A DNA stretch of 16,000 bases from Streptomyces sp. NRRL F-4489 (GCF_001509485.1 NZ_LLZI01000028.1:1-16000); one strand, 5' to 3'; numbered from the stretch's first letter, positions 1 to 8,808 are shown. The notes: generated by a model from the letters alone, not told the origin. Numbers and translations: made by a program.

Positions 1-4
1 GGGG

Positions 5-49
5 GGGGCGGCCGGGGCGGCTGAGAGCCGGGGCCGCCCCGGCCGCCCC
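5..49. terminator. Strong GC hairpin, probable terminator of an unseen upstream gene
   Basis: A perfect 17-bp inverted repeat has arms 5-21 and 33-49 and an 11-nt loop. It is followed on the + strand by a pyrimidine-rich run (CCCCTTCCCCTT). Such hairpins without a long U-tract are typical Streptomyces terminators. The gene it would serve lies outside the window on the left. Positions 50-272 show no credible gene. Confidence 0.6.
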
Positions 50-272
50 TTCCCCTTCCCCTCCCCGCCCCGTTCATCGCGGCGTTTGGCGCCGCGGTGG
101 TACGGGGTAATGCGGCCGAGCCCCGCCGATCGCCGCCGATCCCCACCGAAACCCCGCAAAACGCACCCAGGAAGCGGCTTTTCGTACCAGTGCGTCAACC
201 CAACAACCGCACCGACGAGCCATTCCGTCCCCCGATAAGGTGACCAAATGTCGCCAAATCATCACTGCTCGC

Positions 273-278
273 TACCAT
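273..278 (+). promoter_or_regulatory. -10 element TACCAT, probable leaderless promoter
   Basis: TACCAT matches the actinobacterial -10 pattern TANNNT and ends 7 nt before the GTG at 286. That would put transcription initiation at or next to the start codon. There is no Shine-Dalgarno sequence in front of the GTG, which fits a leaderless mRNA. No good -35 is visible. Confidence 0.45.
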
Positions 279-285
279 CGCGAAC

Positions 286-705
286 GTGAACTCCGCAGCC
301 CGCCGTATCGGCCGAACTCTCGCCCTCGTCCTGCCCGTCGTCCTCGTGCTCTCCGGGACCCTCGCGGTCACCCGCGTCCCGTGGTCCTCGAAGACCGCCG
401 AGTCGCAGGTGCTCGCCGCGTCCTCGGGGAAGGTCTCCACCAAGGCCGGCACCGCCCGGAGCGCCCAGGACGCCCTCCGGGACCGCCTCCTGGTCGAACT
501 CCAGGAGAAGGACCCCGGTGTCGCCCTGACGCACCTCCAGGAGGCCACCACCGCCCGGCCCTCGCTGGCCAAGCACTGCGCCTCCATCGCCCGCGCCCTC
601 GGCCGCGCCGCGGTCGCCAAGTACGGGGCCGCGCACCGCGCCCAGGCGTTCTCCCGCCCGGTGTGCGACACCTCCTTCGCGTCCGGCGTGGCCGCCGCCC
701 AGTGA
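286..705 (+). CDS. Small exported or membrane-anchored protein of unknown function
   Basis: The product is 139 residues. Residues 1-10 are basic (RRIGR), 11-28 form a hydrophobic segment (signal anchor or signal peptide), and the rest is soluble and Ala-rich. Two cysteines, C98 and C127, flank a helix with the pattern HCxxIAxALGRAAVAKYG and could form a disulfide outside the membrane. I do not recognise a named family. The C-terminal pattern faintly recalls exported proteins with a CHxxAHxxGxAA...C motif, but the second histidine is absent, so this is weak. GTG at 286 is the only in-frame start after the stop at 241. It has no ribosome binding site but has a TANNNT box 7 nt upstream. The nucleotidyltransferase starts 30 nt downstream and may have its own promoter. 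Confidence 0.75.
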   Translation: MNSAARRIGRTLALVLPVVLVLSGTLAVTRVPWSSKTAESQVLAASSGKVSTKAGTARSAQDALRDRLLVELQEKDPGVALTHLQEATTARPSLAKHCASIARALGRAAVAKYGAAHRAQAFSRPVCDTSFASGVAAAQ

Positions 706-722
706 CCGCTGCTCGCACCGCA

Positions 723-728
723 TAGGGT
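723..728 (+). promoter_or_regulatory. -10-like TAGGGT before nucleotidyltransferase, overlapping a small hairpin
   Basis: TAGGGT ends 7 nt before the ATG at 736, the same spacing as at 286, suggesting a possible leaderless start. The GGG in it could also serve as a weak ribosome binding site for an mRNA read through from the gene at 286. A 7-bp inverted repeat, TCGCACC (713-719) and GGTGCGA (726-732), overlaps it. Confidence 0.35.
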
Positions 729-735
729 GCGAACC

Positions 736-1464
736 ATGACCGGCATTCCGCACCCGCACCCCACGCAGGCCGTGGTCCTGGCCGGTGGCCAGGGCTCGCG
801 TCTCCGCCCGTACACCGATGACCGACCCAAGCCGATGGTCGAGATTCCCGGTACCGGAACCCCGATCATCGGCCATCAGCTGACCTGGCTCGCCGAGCAG
901 GGCGTCACCGACGCCGTGATCTCCTGCGGCCACCTCGCCGAGGTCCTCCAGGAGTGGCTGGACCGCACCGAACTCCCCTTGCGCGCCACGACCGTTGTCG
1001 AGAACGAGCCGCTGGGCCGCGGCGGCGGCCTGAAGTACGCCGCCGGCTTCCTCCCCCGCCCGGACGAGCCGTGGTACGCCACCAACGGCGACATCTGGAC
1101 CCGCTTCCCGCTCCGCGAGATGGCCGACTTCCACCACGAGCGCGATGCCGCGGCCACCCTGGCGCTGGCCCGTCCGCGCATCCCCTGGGGCGTCGTCGAG
1201 ACCGACGCCTTCGGCCACGTCCTCGACTTCATCGAGGCGCCGCCCTCCCCGTACTTGATCAACGCGGGCGTCTACGTCTTCTCCGCGGCCTTCACCGCGC
1301 TGCTGCCCGACCGGGGCGACCACGAGCGCACCACCTTCCCGCGCCTGGCCCGGGAACGCCGGCTGGCCGGCTACCCGCTCCCCCAGGGCGCCTACTGGCG
1401 CGCCATCGACACCGCCAAGGACCTCACGGAGGCGGCCAAGGAGCTGGCGGCGCAGGGGCGTTGA
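736..1464 (+). CDS. Sugar-1-phosphate nucleotidyltransferase family protein
   Basis: The 242-residue product is an NTP_transferase-fold enzyme of the kind that couples a sugar-1-phosphate to an NTP, giving an NDP-sugar and pyrophosphate. The signature GGQGSRLRPYTDDRPKPM lies at residues 17-34 (nucleotide binding). NGD is at 117-119, with D119 as the probable metal ligand. INAGVYVF is at 175-182, and WRAIDTAKDL at 221-230 carries the second acidic site. There is no C-terminal left-handed beta-helix, so it is a short single-domain form. Substrate cannot be read from sequence: GDP-mannose, dTDP-glucose or a heptose/hexose relative are all possible, and no sugar-pathway partner is adjacent. ATG 736 is chosen over GTG 727 because AGGG at 724-727 and the -10-like box at 723 both fit it. 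It ends before a hairpin shared with the convergent DoxX gene. Confidence 0.88.
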   Translation: MTGIPHPHPTQAVVLAGGQGSRLRPYTDDRPKPMVEIPGTGTPIIGHQLTWLAEQGVTDAVISCGHLAEVLQEWLDRTELPLRATTVVENEPLGRGGGLKYAAGFLPRPDEPWYATNGDIWTRFPLREMADFHHERDAAATLALARPRIPWGVVETDAFGHVLDFIEAPPSPYLINAGVYVFSAAFTALLPDRGDHERTTFPRLARERRLAGYPLPQGAYWRAIDTAKDLTEAAKELAAQGR

Positions 1465-1585
1465 GCGGCCGGAGCCGCAGAGCCCCCCACGGGCGCCCTA
1501 CGGCGGGTCCCTGACGGTACGGGCCCCAAGCCCCGCCCTAACCCCTCCGCCCTCTCAGGCGCGCCCCCAGCCCCGCCACACACAC

Positions 1586-1628
1586 CTGTGCCGCACCCCA
1601 CCCTCCCCCAGGGTGCGATGCGGCACAG
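1586..1628. terminator. Bidirectional terminator hairpin between convergent genes
   Basis: Outer arms CTGTGCCGCA (1586-1595) and TGCGGCACAG (1619-1628) are perfect over 10 bp. Inner arms CACCCT (1599-1604) and AGGGTG (1610-1615) continue the stem across a 3x3 internal loop. It lies between the ends of the nucleotidyltransferase and DoxX genes and can serve both. Confidence 0.65.
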
Positions 1629-1682
1629 CCGTCATCCCTACGTCCGGCTACGTCCGGTCCACGAAGCGGGGCCCCCGCCCCC

Positions 1683-3266
1683 TCACCCCAGCAACCCGCC
1701 CAACGTGCCGCCGTGCCCCGAGTCGCCCCCGGGGGTGCCGCTGCTGGAGCTGCCCGAGCTGCCGGTGGTGCCGCCGCCGGAGCCGCCCGCGGGGGTCTGG
1801 CTGCGGGGCGGGACGCGGCTGGGCGCCGACTGCTGCGGGGCGCTGGTGGTCGCCCCGGGGCGGCGGGTGGTGCCGCCGGTGCGGCTGCCGGCCGTCGGCG
1901 TACCGGGCGCCGAGGCGGTCGGCGTGCCCGGCGTGTGCGCCTTCTGGGAGGCGCTGGTCGAGGGCGTGCCGTGGCGGCCGGGGGTGTGGTGGCCCGGCCG
2001 GGGGGCGCGGTGGCCCGGGGTGGGCAGCGGCGAGCCGGGGAGGTTGTTGATCGCGGGCTCGCCGGGGCGCGGTACGGTCGGCACCCGCGCGGTCCGTACG
2101 GCGCCGCCCAGCAGCGAGCCGATGAGCAGGGTCAGCCCGACCACCATCGTGGTCATGACGGCGCCGCGGCGCAGCACCCGGCGGCGCAGCGCGCCGAGCT
2201 CGACGCGCGGGCCGAGCCGCCGCCACGCCTCGCCGGCGAGCCGGGCGTCCATGGAGTAGACCGGGGCGCCGGCGATGATCAGCGGGCTCCAGGCGGCGAG
2301 GTAGATGATGTCGGGGGCGTCGTAGGCGGGGACGGTGCGCCAGCTGACGGTCATCAGCAGCGCGGCGGAGAGCAGCGCGCCGAACGACGCGGCGACCCGC
2401 TGCCACAGTCCGCAGATCGTCAGCACGCCCACCACGACCTGGAGGAACGCCACCGTCAGCCCGGCGCCGACCGGGTGCCCGACGGCGAAGTCCCGCAGCG
2501 GGACGGCCAGTTCCCAGGGGTTGAGGGAGAGCAGCCAGGTGACCATCGAGCCGCGCCGGCCGCCGTCGAAGTAGACCGGGTCGCAGAGCTTGCCCATCCC
2601 GGCGTAGACCGAGATCAGGCCGAGGAAGATCCGCAGCGGGAGGAGGACCACGCCGAGGTTCATCCGGCGGCCGGGGTAGTAGGCGTGCCGGACGCTGTCG
2701 CCGCCGCGGCGCCGGGAGCCGGTGTCGTAGCGGTCGCGGGCCTCGAAGCGGTCGTCGTCGCGGCCGTCCTCGGCGTCGCCGTAGCGGCGGACGGCGAGCG
2801 GGGCGGGGATCGCGCGGGTGGGGCGCGGGAGGGTGTCCTCGGCGTCGGCGGGGCCGCGCTGGCCGACGACCGTGGAGGCGGGGGAGTCGCCGAGCCGGAC
2901 CCGGGGCAGGACCTGGGTGGTGCCGACGTCCTCGGCCTGCGCGGTGTCCGGGCCGTTGCCCGCGTCGCGGACGGCGTGCAGGAGCTGGGTGGTGGCGCCG
3001 GCGGTGCCGGCCGGTCCGGTGCGGCCGCTCCAGACCACGGGCGTGCGGCGTCTGGGCGGCGATCCGCGGAGGGCGGGGACGCGCGCGGTCTCGGCCAGCG
3101 GGCGGGCCGCCGCGGGCGCGGCGAGCTGGACGCGGAAGCTGGCGTGGTTGACGATGACCTGCGCGGGATCGCACGGCACCTTGACCGAGCTCAGGACCGG
3201 CTCGTCGTCGAAGCCCGACGAGCGTCCCCCCGTAGGTGTGCGGGGTGTTCTGGTGTCCACGCTCAT
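1683..3266 (-). CDS. DoxX-family membrane protein with long disordered N- and C-terminal arms
   Basis: The product is 527 residues. Residues 1-200 are polar, Arg/Asp/Pro-rich and low in predicted structure. Residues 203-340 hold four hydrophobic helices in DoxX style, including the characteristic RIFLGLISVYAGMGKL near 212-227. A fifth hydrophobic segment is at 370-390. Residues 391-527 are a Pro/Thr/Ser/Gly tail ending in a Gly/Ser run; with five membrane helices and a cytoplasmic N-terminus this tail would face outside. DoxX relatives are implicated in membrane redox or thiosulfate:quinone processes, but the core alone does not identify a substrate. Ordinary DoxX proteins are about 130-170 residues, so the arms account for most of this one. 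The ATG at 3266 has only a weak GGGGGT about 12 nt upstream. It is alone between terminator-like hairpins. Confidence 0.8.
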   Translation of the reverse strand: MSVDTRTPRTPTGGRSSGFDDEPVLSSVKVPCDPAQVIVNHASFRVQLAAPAAARPLAETARVPALRGSPPRRRTPVVWSGRTGPAGTAGATTQLLHAVRDAGNGPDTAQAEDVGTTQVLPRVRLGDSPASTVVGQRGPADAEDTLPRPTRAIPAPLAVRRYGDAEDGRDDDRFEARDRYDTGSRRRGGDSVRHAYYPGRRMNLGVVLLPLRIFLGLISVYAGMGKLCDPVYFDGGRRGSMVTWLLSLNPWELAVPLRDFAVGHPVGAGLTVAFLQVVVGVLTICGLWQRVAASFGALLSAALLMTVSWRTVPAYDAPDIIYLAAWSPLIIAGAPVYSMDARLAGEAWRRLGPRVELGALRRRVLRRGAVMTTMVVGLTLLIGSLLGGAVRTARVPTVPRPGEPAINNLPGSPLPTPGHRAPRPGHHTPGRHGTPSTSASQKAHTPGTPTASAPGTPTAGSRTGGTTRRPGATTSAPQQSAPSRVPPRSQTPAGGSGGGTTGSSGSSSSGTPGGDSGHGGTLGGLLG

Positions 3267-3267
3267 C

Positions 3268-3288
3268 TAACCGAGTGACCCCCGGTTA
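3268..3288. promoter_or_regulatory. Inverted repeat TAACCG...CGGTTA just upstream of the DoxX gene
   Basis: Perfect 6-bp arms (3268-3273 and 3283-3288) with a 9-nt spacer lie 1 nt upstream of the DoxX ATG. A second imperfect repeat TTGACCGG...CCCGTCAA (3299-3330) lies just beyond. Their position suits an operator or promoter element. No regulator is identified, and no clear -10/-35 pair is visible. Confidence 0.25.
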
Positions 3289-3379
3289 AGACACTGCCTT
3301 GACCGGCCCGATCTGTCCGAGACCCGTCAAAAGATCACGGGATGCGGCGGGGTCGTACGGAGGGTGACGCTCTGCCCCT

Positions 3380-3408
3380 GGCCGGGCGGCACGCGGGCCG
3401 GCCCGGCC
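3380..3408. terminator. Possible terminator of the rlmB transcript
   Basis: GGCCGGGC (3380-3387) and GCCCGGCC (3401-3408) form a perfect 8-bp GC stem with a 13-nt loop, 36 nt beyond the rlmB stop. The surrounding sequence is so GC-rich that several alternative stems exist, so this is tentative. Confidence 0.35.
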
Positions 3409-3443
3409 GGGGGCGGGGTGCCGGGGACGCCCGGCGGCGGCCG

Positions 3444-4397
3444 TCAGCCGCGGCGGCGGGCCGCCTCCCACAGGACGACACCGGCCGCGACACCGGCGTT
3501 CAGCGACTCCGCGCCGCCCGGCATCGGGATCCGCACCCGCACGTCGCAGGTCTCGCCGACCAGCCGCGACAGGCCCTTGCCCTCGCTGCCGACGACGATG
3601 ACGACCGGGCCGTCCAGCACCTGGAGGTCCTGCAGCTCCACCTCGCCGTCCGCCGCCAGCCCGACGACCGTCAGACCGGCCTTCTGGTACGACTCCAGGG
3701 CGCGGGTGAGGTTGGTGGCGCGGGCCACCGGCGTACGGGCCGCGGTGCCCGCCGAGGTCTTCCAGGCGCCGGCGGTCATCCCGGCCGCCCGGCGCTCCGG
3801 GACGACCACGCCGTGCCCGCCGAAGGCGGAGACCGACCGGACCACGGCGCCGAGGTTGCGCGGGTCGGTGACGCCGTCCAGGGCGACGATCAGCGGGTCC
3901 TCGGCGGCGTCGAAGGCGGCCGCCGCGAGGTCCTCCGGGTGCGCGTACTCGTACGGCGGGATCTGCGCGACCAGGCCCTGGTGGTTCAGGCCGTTGGTCA
4001 TGCGGTCCAGCTCGGGGCGCGGGGCCTCCATGATGTTCAGCCCGCGCTCGGTGGCGAGCTGGAGCGCCTCGCGGACCCGCTCGTCGTTGTCGATGAACTG
4101 CTGGACGTACAGCGTCGTCGCCGGTACGCCCTCGCGCAGCGCCTCGACCACGGGGTTGCGGCCGACGACCAGCTCCGCGGTGCCCTTGGGGCCGCCGCGG
4201 CGGGGCGCGGGCCGGCGGGCGGCGGCCTGCTTGGCCTTGGCGTTGGCGACGCGGTTCTTGACGTGCCCCTTGCGCGCGGACGCGGGCGGGGTCGGGCCCT
4301 TGCCTTCCAGGGACCGGCGCCGCTTACCGCCACTGCCGACCTGAGCGCCCTTCTTGTTCGACGTGCGGCGGTTCCTGCGCTGGCTGTTGCCGGCCAT
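3444..4397 (-). CDS. rlmB: 23S rRNA (guanosine-2'-O-)-methyltransferase, RlmB/SpoU family
   Basis: The 317-residue SPOUT-class enzyme transfers a methyl group from S-adenosylmethionine to a ribose 2'-OH in 23S rRNA (G2251 in E. coli RlmB). Residues 1-70 are a very basic, disordered extension rich in Lys, Arg and Ala, common in actinobacterial homologues and probably RNA-binding. Residues 74-150 are the substrate-binding domain ([13 protein letters not shown]). Residues 167-313 are the trefoil-knot catalytic domain. Motif 1 is [11 protein letters not shown] (178-188, N181 and R187), motif 2 is GSEGKGL (270-276) and motif 3 is [18 protein letters not shown] (290-307, S298 and N300). AGGTGA lies just before the ATG. 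cysS lies upstream on the same strand beyond a hairpin. Exact nucleotide specificity is inferred; a TsnR- or TrmH-like role is less likely. Confidence 0.92.
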   Translation of the reverse strand: MAGNSQRRNRRTSNKKGAQVGSGGKRRRSLEGKGPTPPASARKGHVKNRVANAKAKQAAARRPAPRRGGPKGTAELVVGRNPVVEALREGVPATTLYVQQFIDNDERVREALQLATERGLNIMEAPRPELDRMTNGLNHQGLVAQIPPYEYAHPEDLAAAAFDAAEDPLIVALDGVTDPRNLGAVVRSVSAFGGHGVVVPERRAAGMTAGAWKTSAGTAARTPVARATNLTRALESYQKAGLTVVGLAADGEVELQDLQVLDGPVVIVVGSEGKGLSRLVGETCDVRVRIPMPGGAESLNAGVAAGVVLWEAARRRG

Positions 4398-4518
4398 GGG
4401 TCACCTGTTTCTTCACTGCTCTCGACGTCTCGCGACGTGGAGTGGGTACGTACGTATGGTCGTAAGTGTCGCCCGCGGCCACCGGGAAGGGCGAATCCGG
4501 CTGGTGGCCGGGGGTGCG

Positions 4519-4544
4519 CGGCCCCGGGACGTGCCCCGGGGCCG
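4519..4544 (-). terminator. cysS terminator hairpin
   Basis: CGGCCCCGGG (4519-4528) and CCCGGGGCCG (4535-4544) form a perfect 10-bp stem with a 6-nt loop, beginning 4 nt after the cysS stop codon. There is no U-tract. Confidence 0.65.
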
Positions 4545-4548
4545 GGTG

Positions 4549-5946
<1,398 letters not shown>

Positions 5947-5952
5947 GGGAAC

Positions 5953-5958
5953 AGGGTA
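5953..5958 (-). promoter_or_regulatory. -10 element TACCCT, probable leaderless promoter of cysS
   Basis: On the minus strand TACCCT is followed by 6 nt and then the GTG start at 5946. No ribosome binding site is present. No convincing -35 is seen 16-19 nt upstream. Confidence 0.45.
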
Positions 5959-5973
5959 GTCGGAACGCGGCCG

Positions 5974-6002
5974 TGCCCCATGCCCTATGGGACATGGGGG
6001 CA
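5974..6002. terminator. Nested hairpin between the PPOX gene and cysS
   Basis: TGCCCCATG (5974-5982) pairs with CATGGGGGCA (5993-6002, one bulged G). CCC (5983-5985) pairs with GGG (5989-5991) around a TAT loop. It lies about 55 nt beyond the PPOX stop and just upstream of the cysS -10, so it may end the PPOX transcript or shape the cysS promoter. Confidence 0.45.
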
Positions 6003-6056
6003 CAGATGCGTCACAGTCGTCCGATTCGCCGGGATTTCCGGCCCGGCGCTGCGGGG

Positions 6057-6461
6057 TCAGAGCCGGCCGAGGACCTTCCGCGGGGTGATCCGGACCACCA
6101 CCCGCTCGTTGTCGTTGGCCGCGTCGGCGTTGAACTCCGCGTACTTCTTGCCGGTGTACTTCAGCGACAGCTCGTCGATCAGCTCCTGGCCGCCCTCGGT
6201 GGTCACGATCGCCTCGCCGCGGATCTCGGCGTAGGTGTACGGGGCGTCGAACGGCTGGAGAACGACCGAAATACGCGGGTCGCGGCGGAGGTTGCGCTCC
6301 TTGCGGCGGCCGACGGTCGTGGAGATCAGCAGGTCCTCGCCGTCCCGCTTCACCCAGACCGGGGACAGCTGCGGGCTGCCGTCCGGCTGGATCGTGGCGA
6401 CCGTGACGAAGACCGGGGAGTCGAGGAGCTCCTTGAGCTTGTCGGAGAGCAGTGCAGTCAC
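6057..6461 (-). CDS. PPOX-class F420-dependent oxidoreductase (FDOR-B-like split-barrel protein)
   Basis: The 134-residue product has a single flavin/F420-binding split-barrel domain. Conserved stretches are FVTVATIQPDGSPQLSPVWV (residues 18-37), LLISTTVGRRKERNLRRDPRISV (44-66) and YTYAEIRGEAIVTTE (75-89). This matches the Rv1155-type actinobacterial family, which uses deazaflavin F420 to reduce small molecules and is often annotated as pyridoxamine-5'-phosphate oxidase-like. The physiological substrate is unknown. The start is GTG 6461, supported by GGAAGGA 6 nt upstream. It lies upstream of cysS on the same strand, separated by a hairpin and a cysS promoter, so it is probably a monocistronic unit. 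Confidence 0.87.
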   Translation of the reverse strand: MTALLSDKLKELLDSPVFVTVATIQPDGSPQLSPVWVKRDGEDLLISTTVGRRKERNLRRDPRISVVLQPFDAPYTYAEIRGEAIVTTEGGQELIDELSLKYTGKKYAEFNADAANDNERVVVRITPRKVLGRL

Positions 6462-6496
6462 GAACGTTCCTTCCCGCGGGCCGAACCGGTGGCGCG

Positions 6497-6536
6497 CCGA
6501 TGGCGTGGCGTGCGGTCCGATGGCGTGGCTTGCGAT
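6497..6536. repeat. Tandem duplication of a 20-bp unit upstream of the PPOX gene
   Basis: Units 6497-6516 and 6517-6536 begin CCGATGGCGTGGC and agree at 18 of 20 positions. They lie 36-75 bp upstream of the PPOX GTG, in the expected promoter region. The 20-bp period puts the copies on nearly the same helical face. Confidence 0.7.
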
Positions 6537-6594
6537 GGTCAGACCTTCCAGACCTACCCAGCTTTGCTCCTCAACGCCCCGTGCGGCGGCGGCA

Positions 6595-6623
6595 TTCCCC
6601 CGCGGTACGGCCGTTCGGGGGAA
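6595..6623 (-). terminator. Probable terminator of the ispD-ispF transcript
   Basis: TTCCCCCG (6595-6602) and CGGGGGAA (6616-6623) form a perfect 8-bp stem, with an inner CGG/CCG pairing inside the 13-nt loop. It is 43 nt beyond the ispF stop. Confidence 0.5.
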
Positions 6624-6666
6624 CGACGCGCGGGAACGGCCAGTTCAGGCCACCTTGCCGCCGCGC

Positions 6667-7191
6667 TCAGCCGGTGCGCACCACCAGGGCGGTGGCGATC
6701 GCGGCCAGCCCCTCGGCCCGGCCGGTCAGCCCCAGCCCGTCGGTCGTGGTGCCGGAGACCGCCACCGGCGCGCCGGCCGCCGCCGACAGCGCCCGCTGCG
6801 CCTCGTCCCGGCGCTTGCCGATCTTCGGCCGGACGCCGATGACCTGTACGGCGATATTGCCGATGGCGAAGCCCTCGGCGCGCACGATCCGCGCCGCCTC
6901 GGCCAGCAGCGTCACCCCGGAGGCGCCGGACCACTCCGGGCGGGAGGTGCCGAAGTGCGCGCCGAGGTCGCCGACGCCGGCCGCGGAGAACAGCGCGTCG
7001 CAGGCGGCGTGCGCGGCCACGTCGCCGTCGCTGTGCCCGGCCAGGCCGTAGCCGCCGCTCTCCGCGGCGTCCCAGAGCAGTCCGGCGCACCACAGCTCGC
7101 GGCCCGGTTCGAAGGCGTGCACGTCGGTGCCGATCCCGACCAGCGGCAGGCCGGGGAGCGCGGGCCGCCCGGACGCGTCAGACGTAGCCAT
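6667..7191 (-). CDS. ispF: 2-C-methyl-D-erythritol 2,4-cyclodiphosphate synthase
   Basis: The 174-residue enzyme cyclises 4-diphosphocytidyl-methylerythritol 2-phosphate with release of CMP, the fifth step of the MEP isoprenoid pathway. GIGTDVHAF (19-27) supplies metal ligands D23 and H25. [12 protein letters not shown] (51-62) supplies H53. DLGAHFG (75-81) and the C-terminal [19 protein letters not shown] complete the signature. A disordered leader of about 15 residues precedes the core. The ATG overlaps the end of ispD by 14 nt, with GGAGGAGGG a few bases upstream, indicating translational coupling in one transcript. The length is slightly above the usual 155-165. Confidence 0.96.
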   Translation of the reverse strand: MATSDASGRPALPGLPLVGIGTDVHAFEPGRELWCAGLLWDAAESGGYGLAGHSDGDVAAHAACDALFSAAGVGDLGAHFGTSRPEWSGASGVTLLAEAARIVRAEGFAIGNIAVQVIGVRPKIGKRRDEAQRALSAAAGAPVAVSGTTTDGLGLTGRAEGLAAIATALVVRTG

Positions 7192-7924
7192 CGGTGGCCC
7201 TCCTCCGGGCGAGTACGGCCTCGGCCAGGACGAGGTCCAGCGGCCGGGTCACCTTGAACGCCTCCTCGTGGCCCGGGACGAGCACCACCGGCTCGCCGAG
7301 CCGCTCCACCAGCCCGGCGTCGTCGGTGGCGCCCTCGCCCTCGACGACGGCCTCGTGGGCCCTGCGGAGCGTCGGCAGGTCGAAGCCCTGCGGGGTCTGC
7401 ACGGCGCGCAGCAGCGCCCGCTCCGGGGTGCCGGTCACCGGCTCCGGGATGCCCTGGGGGCGCGGCTCGACCTGCTTGACGGTGTCGGTGACCGGGAGCG
7501 CGGGGACCACGGCCGGGGCGCCGGCGCGGACCGCGGCGATCACCGCGTCCACGGTCTCGACGGGGACCAGCGGGCGGGCCGCGTCGTGGACCAGCACCAC
7601 CTCGATGCCGTCCGGGAGCGCCGCCAGTCCGAGCCGGACGGATTCCTGGCGGGTGGCGCCGCCGGGGACGACGGTCAGGTCGGTGCGGTCGGCGAGCGGG
7701 TGGGCGTCGAGCAGCCGGCGGACCTCGTCCGGGCCGTCCGGCGGGGCGACCACGACGATATGGGTGACGGCGCGCGAGGCGGCCATCGCACGGACCGCGT
7801 GGACCAGCATCGGGGTGCCGCCCAGGGTGCGCAGCGCCTTGGGGGTGCCGGGGCCGAGCCGGACGCCGCGGCCGGCGGCGGGGATGACCGCCGCGGTACG
7901 GGCCGGGCGGGAGGGTTCTGACAT
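7178..7924 (-). CDS. ispD: 2-C-methyl-D-erythritol 4-phosphate cytidylyltransferase
   Basis: The 248-residue enzyme makes CDP-methylerythritol from MEP and CTP, the third step of the MEP pathway. Motifs in order are [11 protein letters not shown] (14-24) with PKA at 28-30 for CTP binding, GGATRQESV (88-96), VHDAARP (112-118), TPQGF (177-181), TDDAGLVE (200-207) and KVTRPLDL (224-231). ATG 7924 is chosen because homologues start close to [10 protein letters not shown] and GGAG lies 6 nt upstream. The frame stays open to 8077, but that extension is Pro/Arg-rich and looks non-coding. It is co-transcribed with ispF. carD is 401 bp upstream on the same strand. Confidence 0.95.
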   Translation of the reverse strand: MSEPSRPARTAAVIPAAGRGVRLGPGTPKALRTLGGTPMLVHAVRAMAASRAVTHIVVVAPPDGPDEVRRLLDAHPLADRTDLTVVPGGATRQESVRLGLAALPDGIEVVLVHDAARPLVPVETVDAVIAAVRAGAPAVVPALPVTDTVKQVEPRPQGIPEPVTGTPERALLRAVQTPQGFDLPTLRRAHEAVVEGEGATDDAGLVERLGEPVVLVPGHEEAFKVTRPLDLVLAEAVLARRRATDGYV

Positions 7925-8105
7925 CGATGGCTCCGAAAGTCCGGGCGGGCCCGGAATTGGGGCAGACAGGTTTGTTTCCTCGGGCGGGGTGGGTATGGCC
8001 TGGAGGAGTGCCGGGCGCCACGCCCTGACCGGAACCCTTCCGTGACGCCGGTCGGGCGGCGAGCCCGGGCCCGGCACGCCACCAAGGGCCCCACCGGAGC
8101 CCGGC

Positions 8106-8143
8106 CGGCTTCACCGGGGAAGCCGCCGGATCGGCACGGCGGC
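8106..8143. promoter_or_regulatory. Two overlapping, mutually exclusive hairpins between carD and ispD
   Basis: Hairpin A is CGGCTTC (8106-8112) with GAAGCCG (8119-8125). Hairpin B is GCCGCCG (8122-8128) with CGGCGGC (8137-8143), followed on the + strand by CTTTT. They share 8122-8125 and cannot form together. This could be a simple terminator region or an attenuator-like switch on the carD-to-ispD transcript. Confidence 0.35.
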
Positions 8144-8266
8144 CTTTTCACGTACGCGCACCATCCGCGGATATGCCACAGCAGATATGCCGCAGCGCCC
8201 GGCAACAGACCCTCCGCTGGGGACGGTCGTCACTCGGGCACCGCGGCATTGCTGCTGCGTCGTCTA

Positions 8267-8296
8267 CGGTGTCGCACACTCGGCGGCGGCACACCG
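8267..8296 (-). terminator. Weak hairpin after carD
   Basis: CGGTGT (8267-8272) and ACACCG (8291-8296) form a 6-bp stem with an 18-nt GC-rich loop, about 30 nt beyond the carD stop. This is a tentative terminator. Confidence 0.25.
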
Positions 8297-8325
8297 CTGA
8301 TGCGGCGCGGCCGGCGTGCGCGTCG

Positions 8326-8808
8326 TCAGGACGCGAGGACCTCGTCGAGCAGGGCCTCGGCCTTGTCCTCGTTGGTGTTCTCCGCGAGGGCGAGCTCGCT
8401 CACCAGGATCTGGCGGGCCTTGGCGAGCATCCTCTTCTCACCTGCGGACAGACCGCGCTCGCGCTCACGCCGCCAGAGGTCGCGGACGACCTCGGCGACC
8501 TTGATCACGTCGCCGGAAGCGAGCTTCTCGAGATTTGCCTTGTAGCGCCGGGACCAGTTCGTCGGCTCTTCGGCGTACGGTGCGCGGAGCACCTCGAAGA
8601 CCCGGTCCAGCCCGTCCTGACCAACCACGTCGCGTACGCCGACGAACTCCGCATTGTCCGCTGGCACACGAACAGTCAAGTCGCCCTGGGCGACCTTCAG
8701 CACCAAGTAGGTCTTGTCCACGCCTTTGATCTGGCGAGTTTCGATGGCCTCGATCAGCGCGGCCCCGTGATGGGGATAGACCACGGTGTCGCCAACCTTG
8801 AACGTCAT
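8326..8808 (-). CDS. carD: CarD-family RNA polymerase-binding transcription regulator
   Basis: The 160-residue product matches actinobacterial CarD, which binds the RNA polymerase beta subunit and stabilises open promoter complexes, notably at rRNA promoters. Residues 1-55 are the Tudor-like RNAP-interaction domain ([20 protein letters not shown]). Residues 60-160 are the helical DNA-binding domain with [13 protein letters not shown] (84-96). W85 corresponds to the tryptophan that wedges into the upstream edge of the transcription bubble in M. tuberculosis CarD. ATG 8808 is chosen because homologues begin [15 protein letters not shown] and GGAAGGGG lies upstream at slightly long spacing. The frame extends to 8838, but that start would overlap the predicted -10. 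It precedes ispD-ispF on the same strand. Confidence 0.96.
   Translation of the reverse strand: MTFKVGDTVVYPHHGAALIEAIETRQIKGVDKTYLVLKVAQGDLTVRVPADNAEFVGVRDVVGQDGLDRVFEVLRAPYAEEPTNWSRRYKANLEKLASGDVIKVAEVVRDLWRRERERGLSAGEKRMLAKARQILVSELALAENTNEDKAEALLDEVLAS

Larger units (their letters stand above)
7925..8325. other. Spacer between carD and ispD, no gene seen
   Basis: The 401-bp stretch holds no credible coding frame on either strand. It contains a hairpin close to the carD stop (8267-8296), a pair of mutually exclusive hairpins (8106-8143) and a repeated GATATGCC (8170 and 8184). The sequence between 7925 and 8045 has no clear ispD promoter, though one is likely given the hairpins. Confidence 0.5.

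Noticed and set aside
1713..3278. A 521-codon + strand frame opposite the DoxX gene
   Set aside because: The translation is Gly/Ala/Arg-rich without domains, while the minus strand encodes a clear DoxX protein.
3342..3471. Possible extra small gene between DoxX and rlmB
   Set aside because: Frames here are Arg/Pro/Gly-rich, without ribosome binding sites, and overlap the rlmB 3' end.
6462..6469. GAACGTTC palindrome before the PPOX gene, also at 9550-9557
   Set aside because: It lacks the four-base spacer of the actinobacterial LexA box (GAAC-N4-GTTC). An 8-bp palindrome seen twice is not enough for a call.
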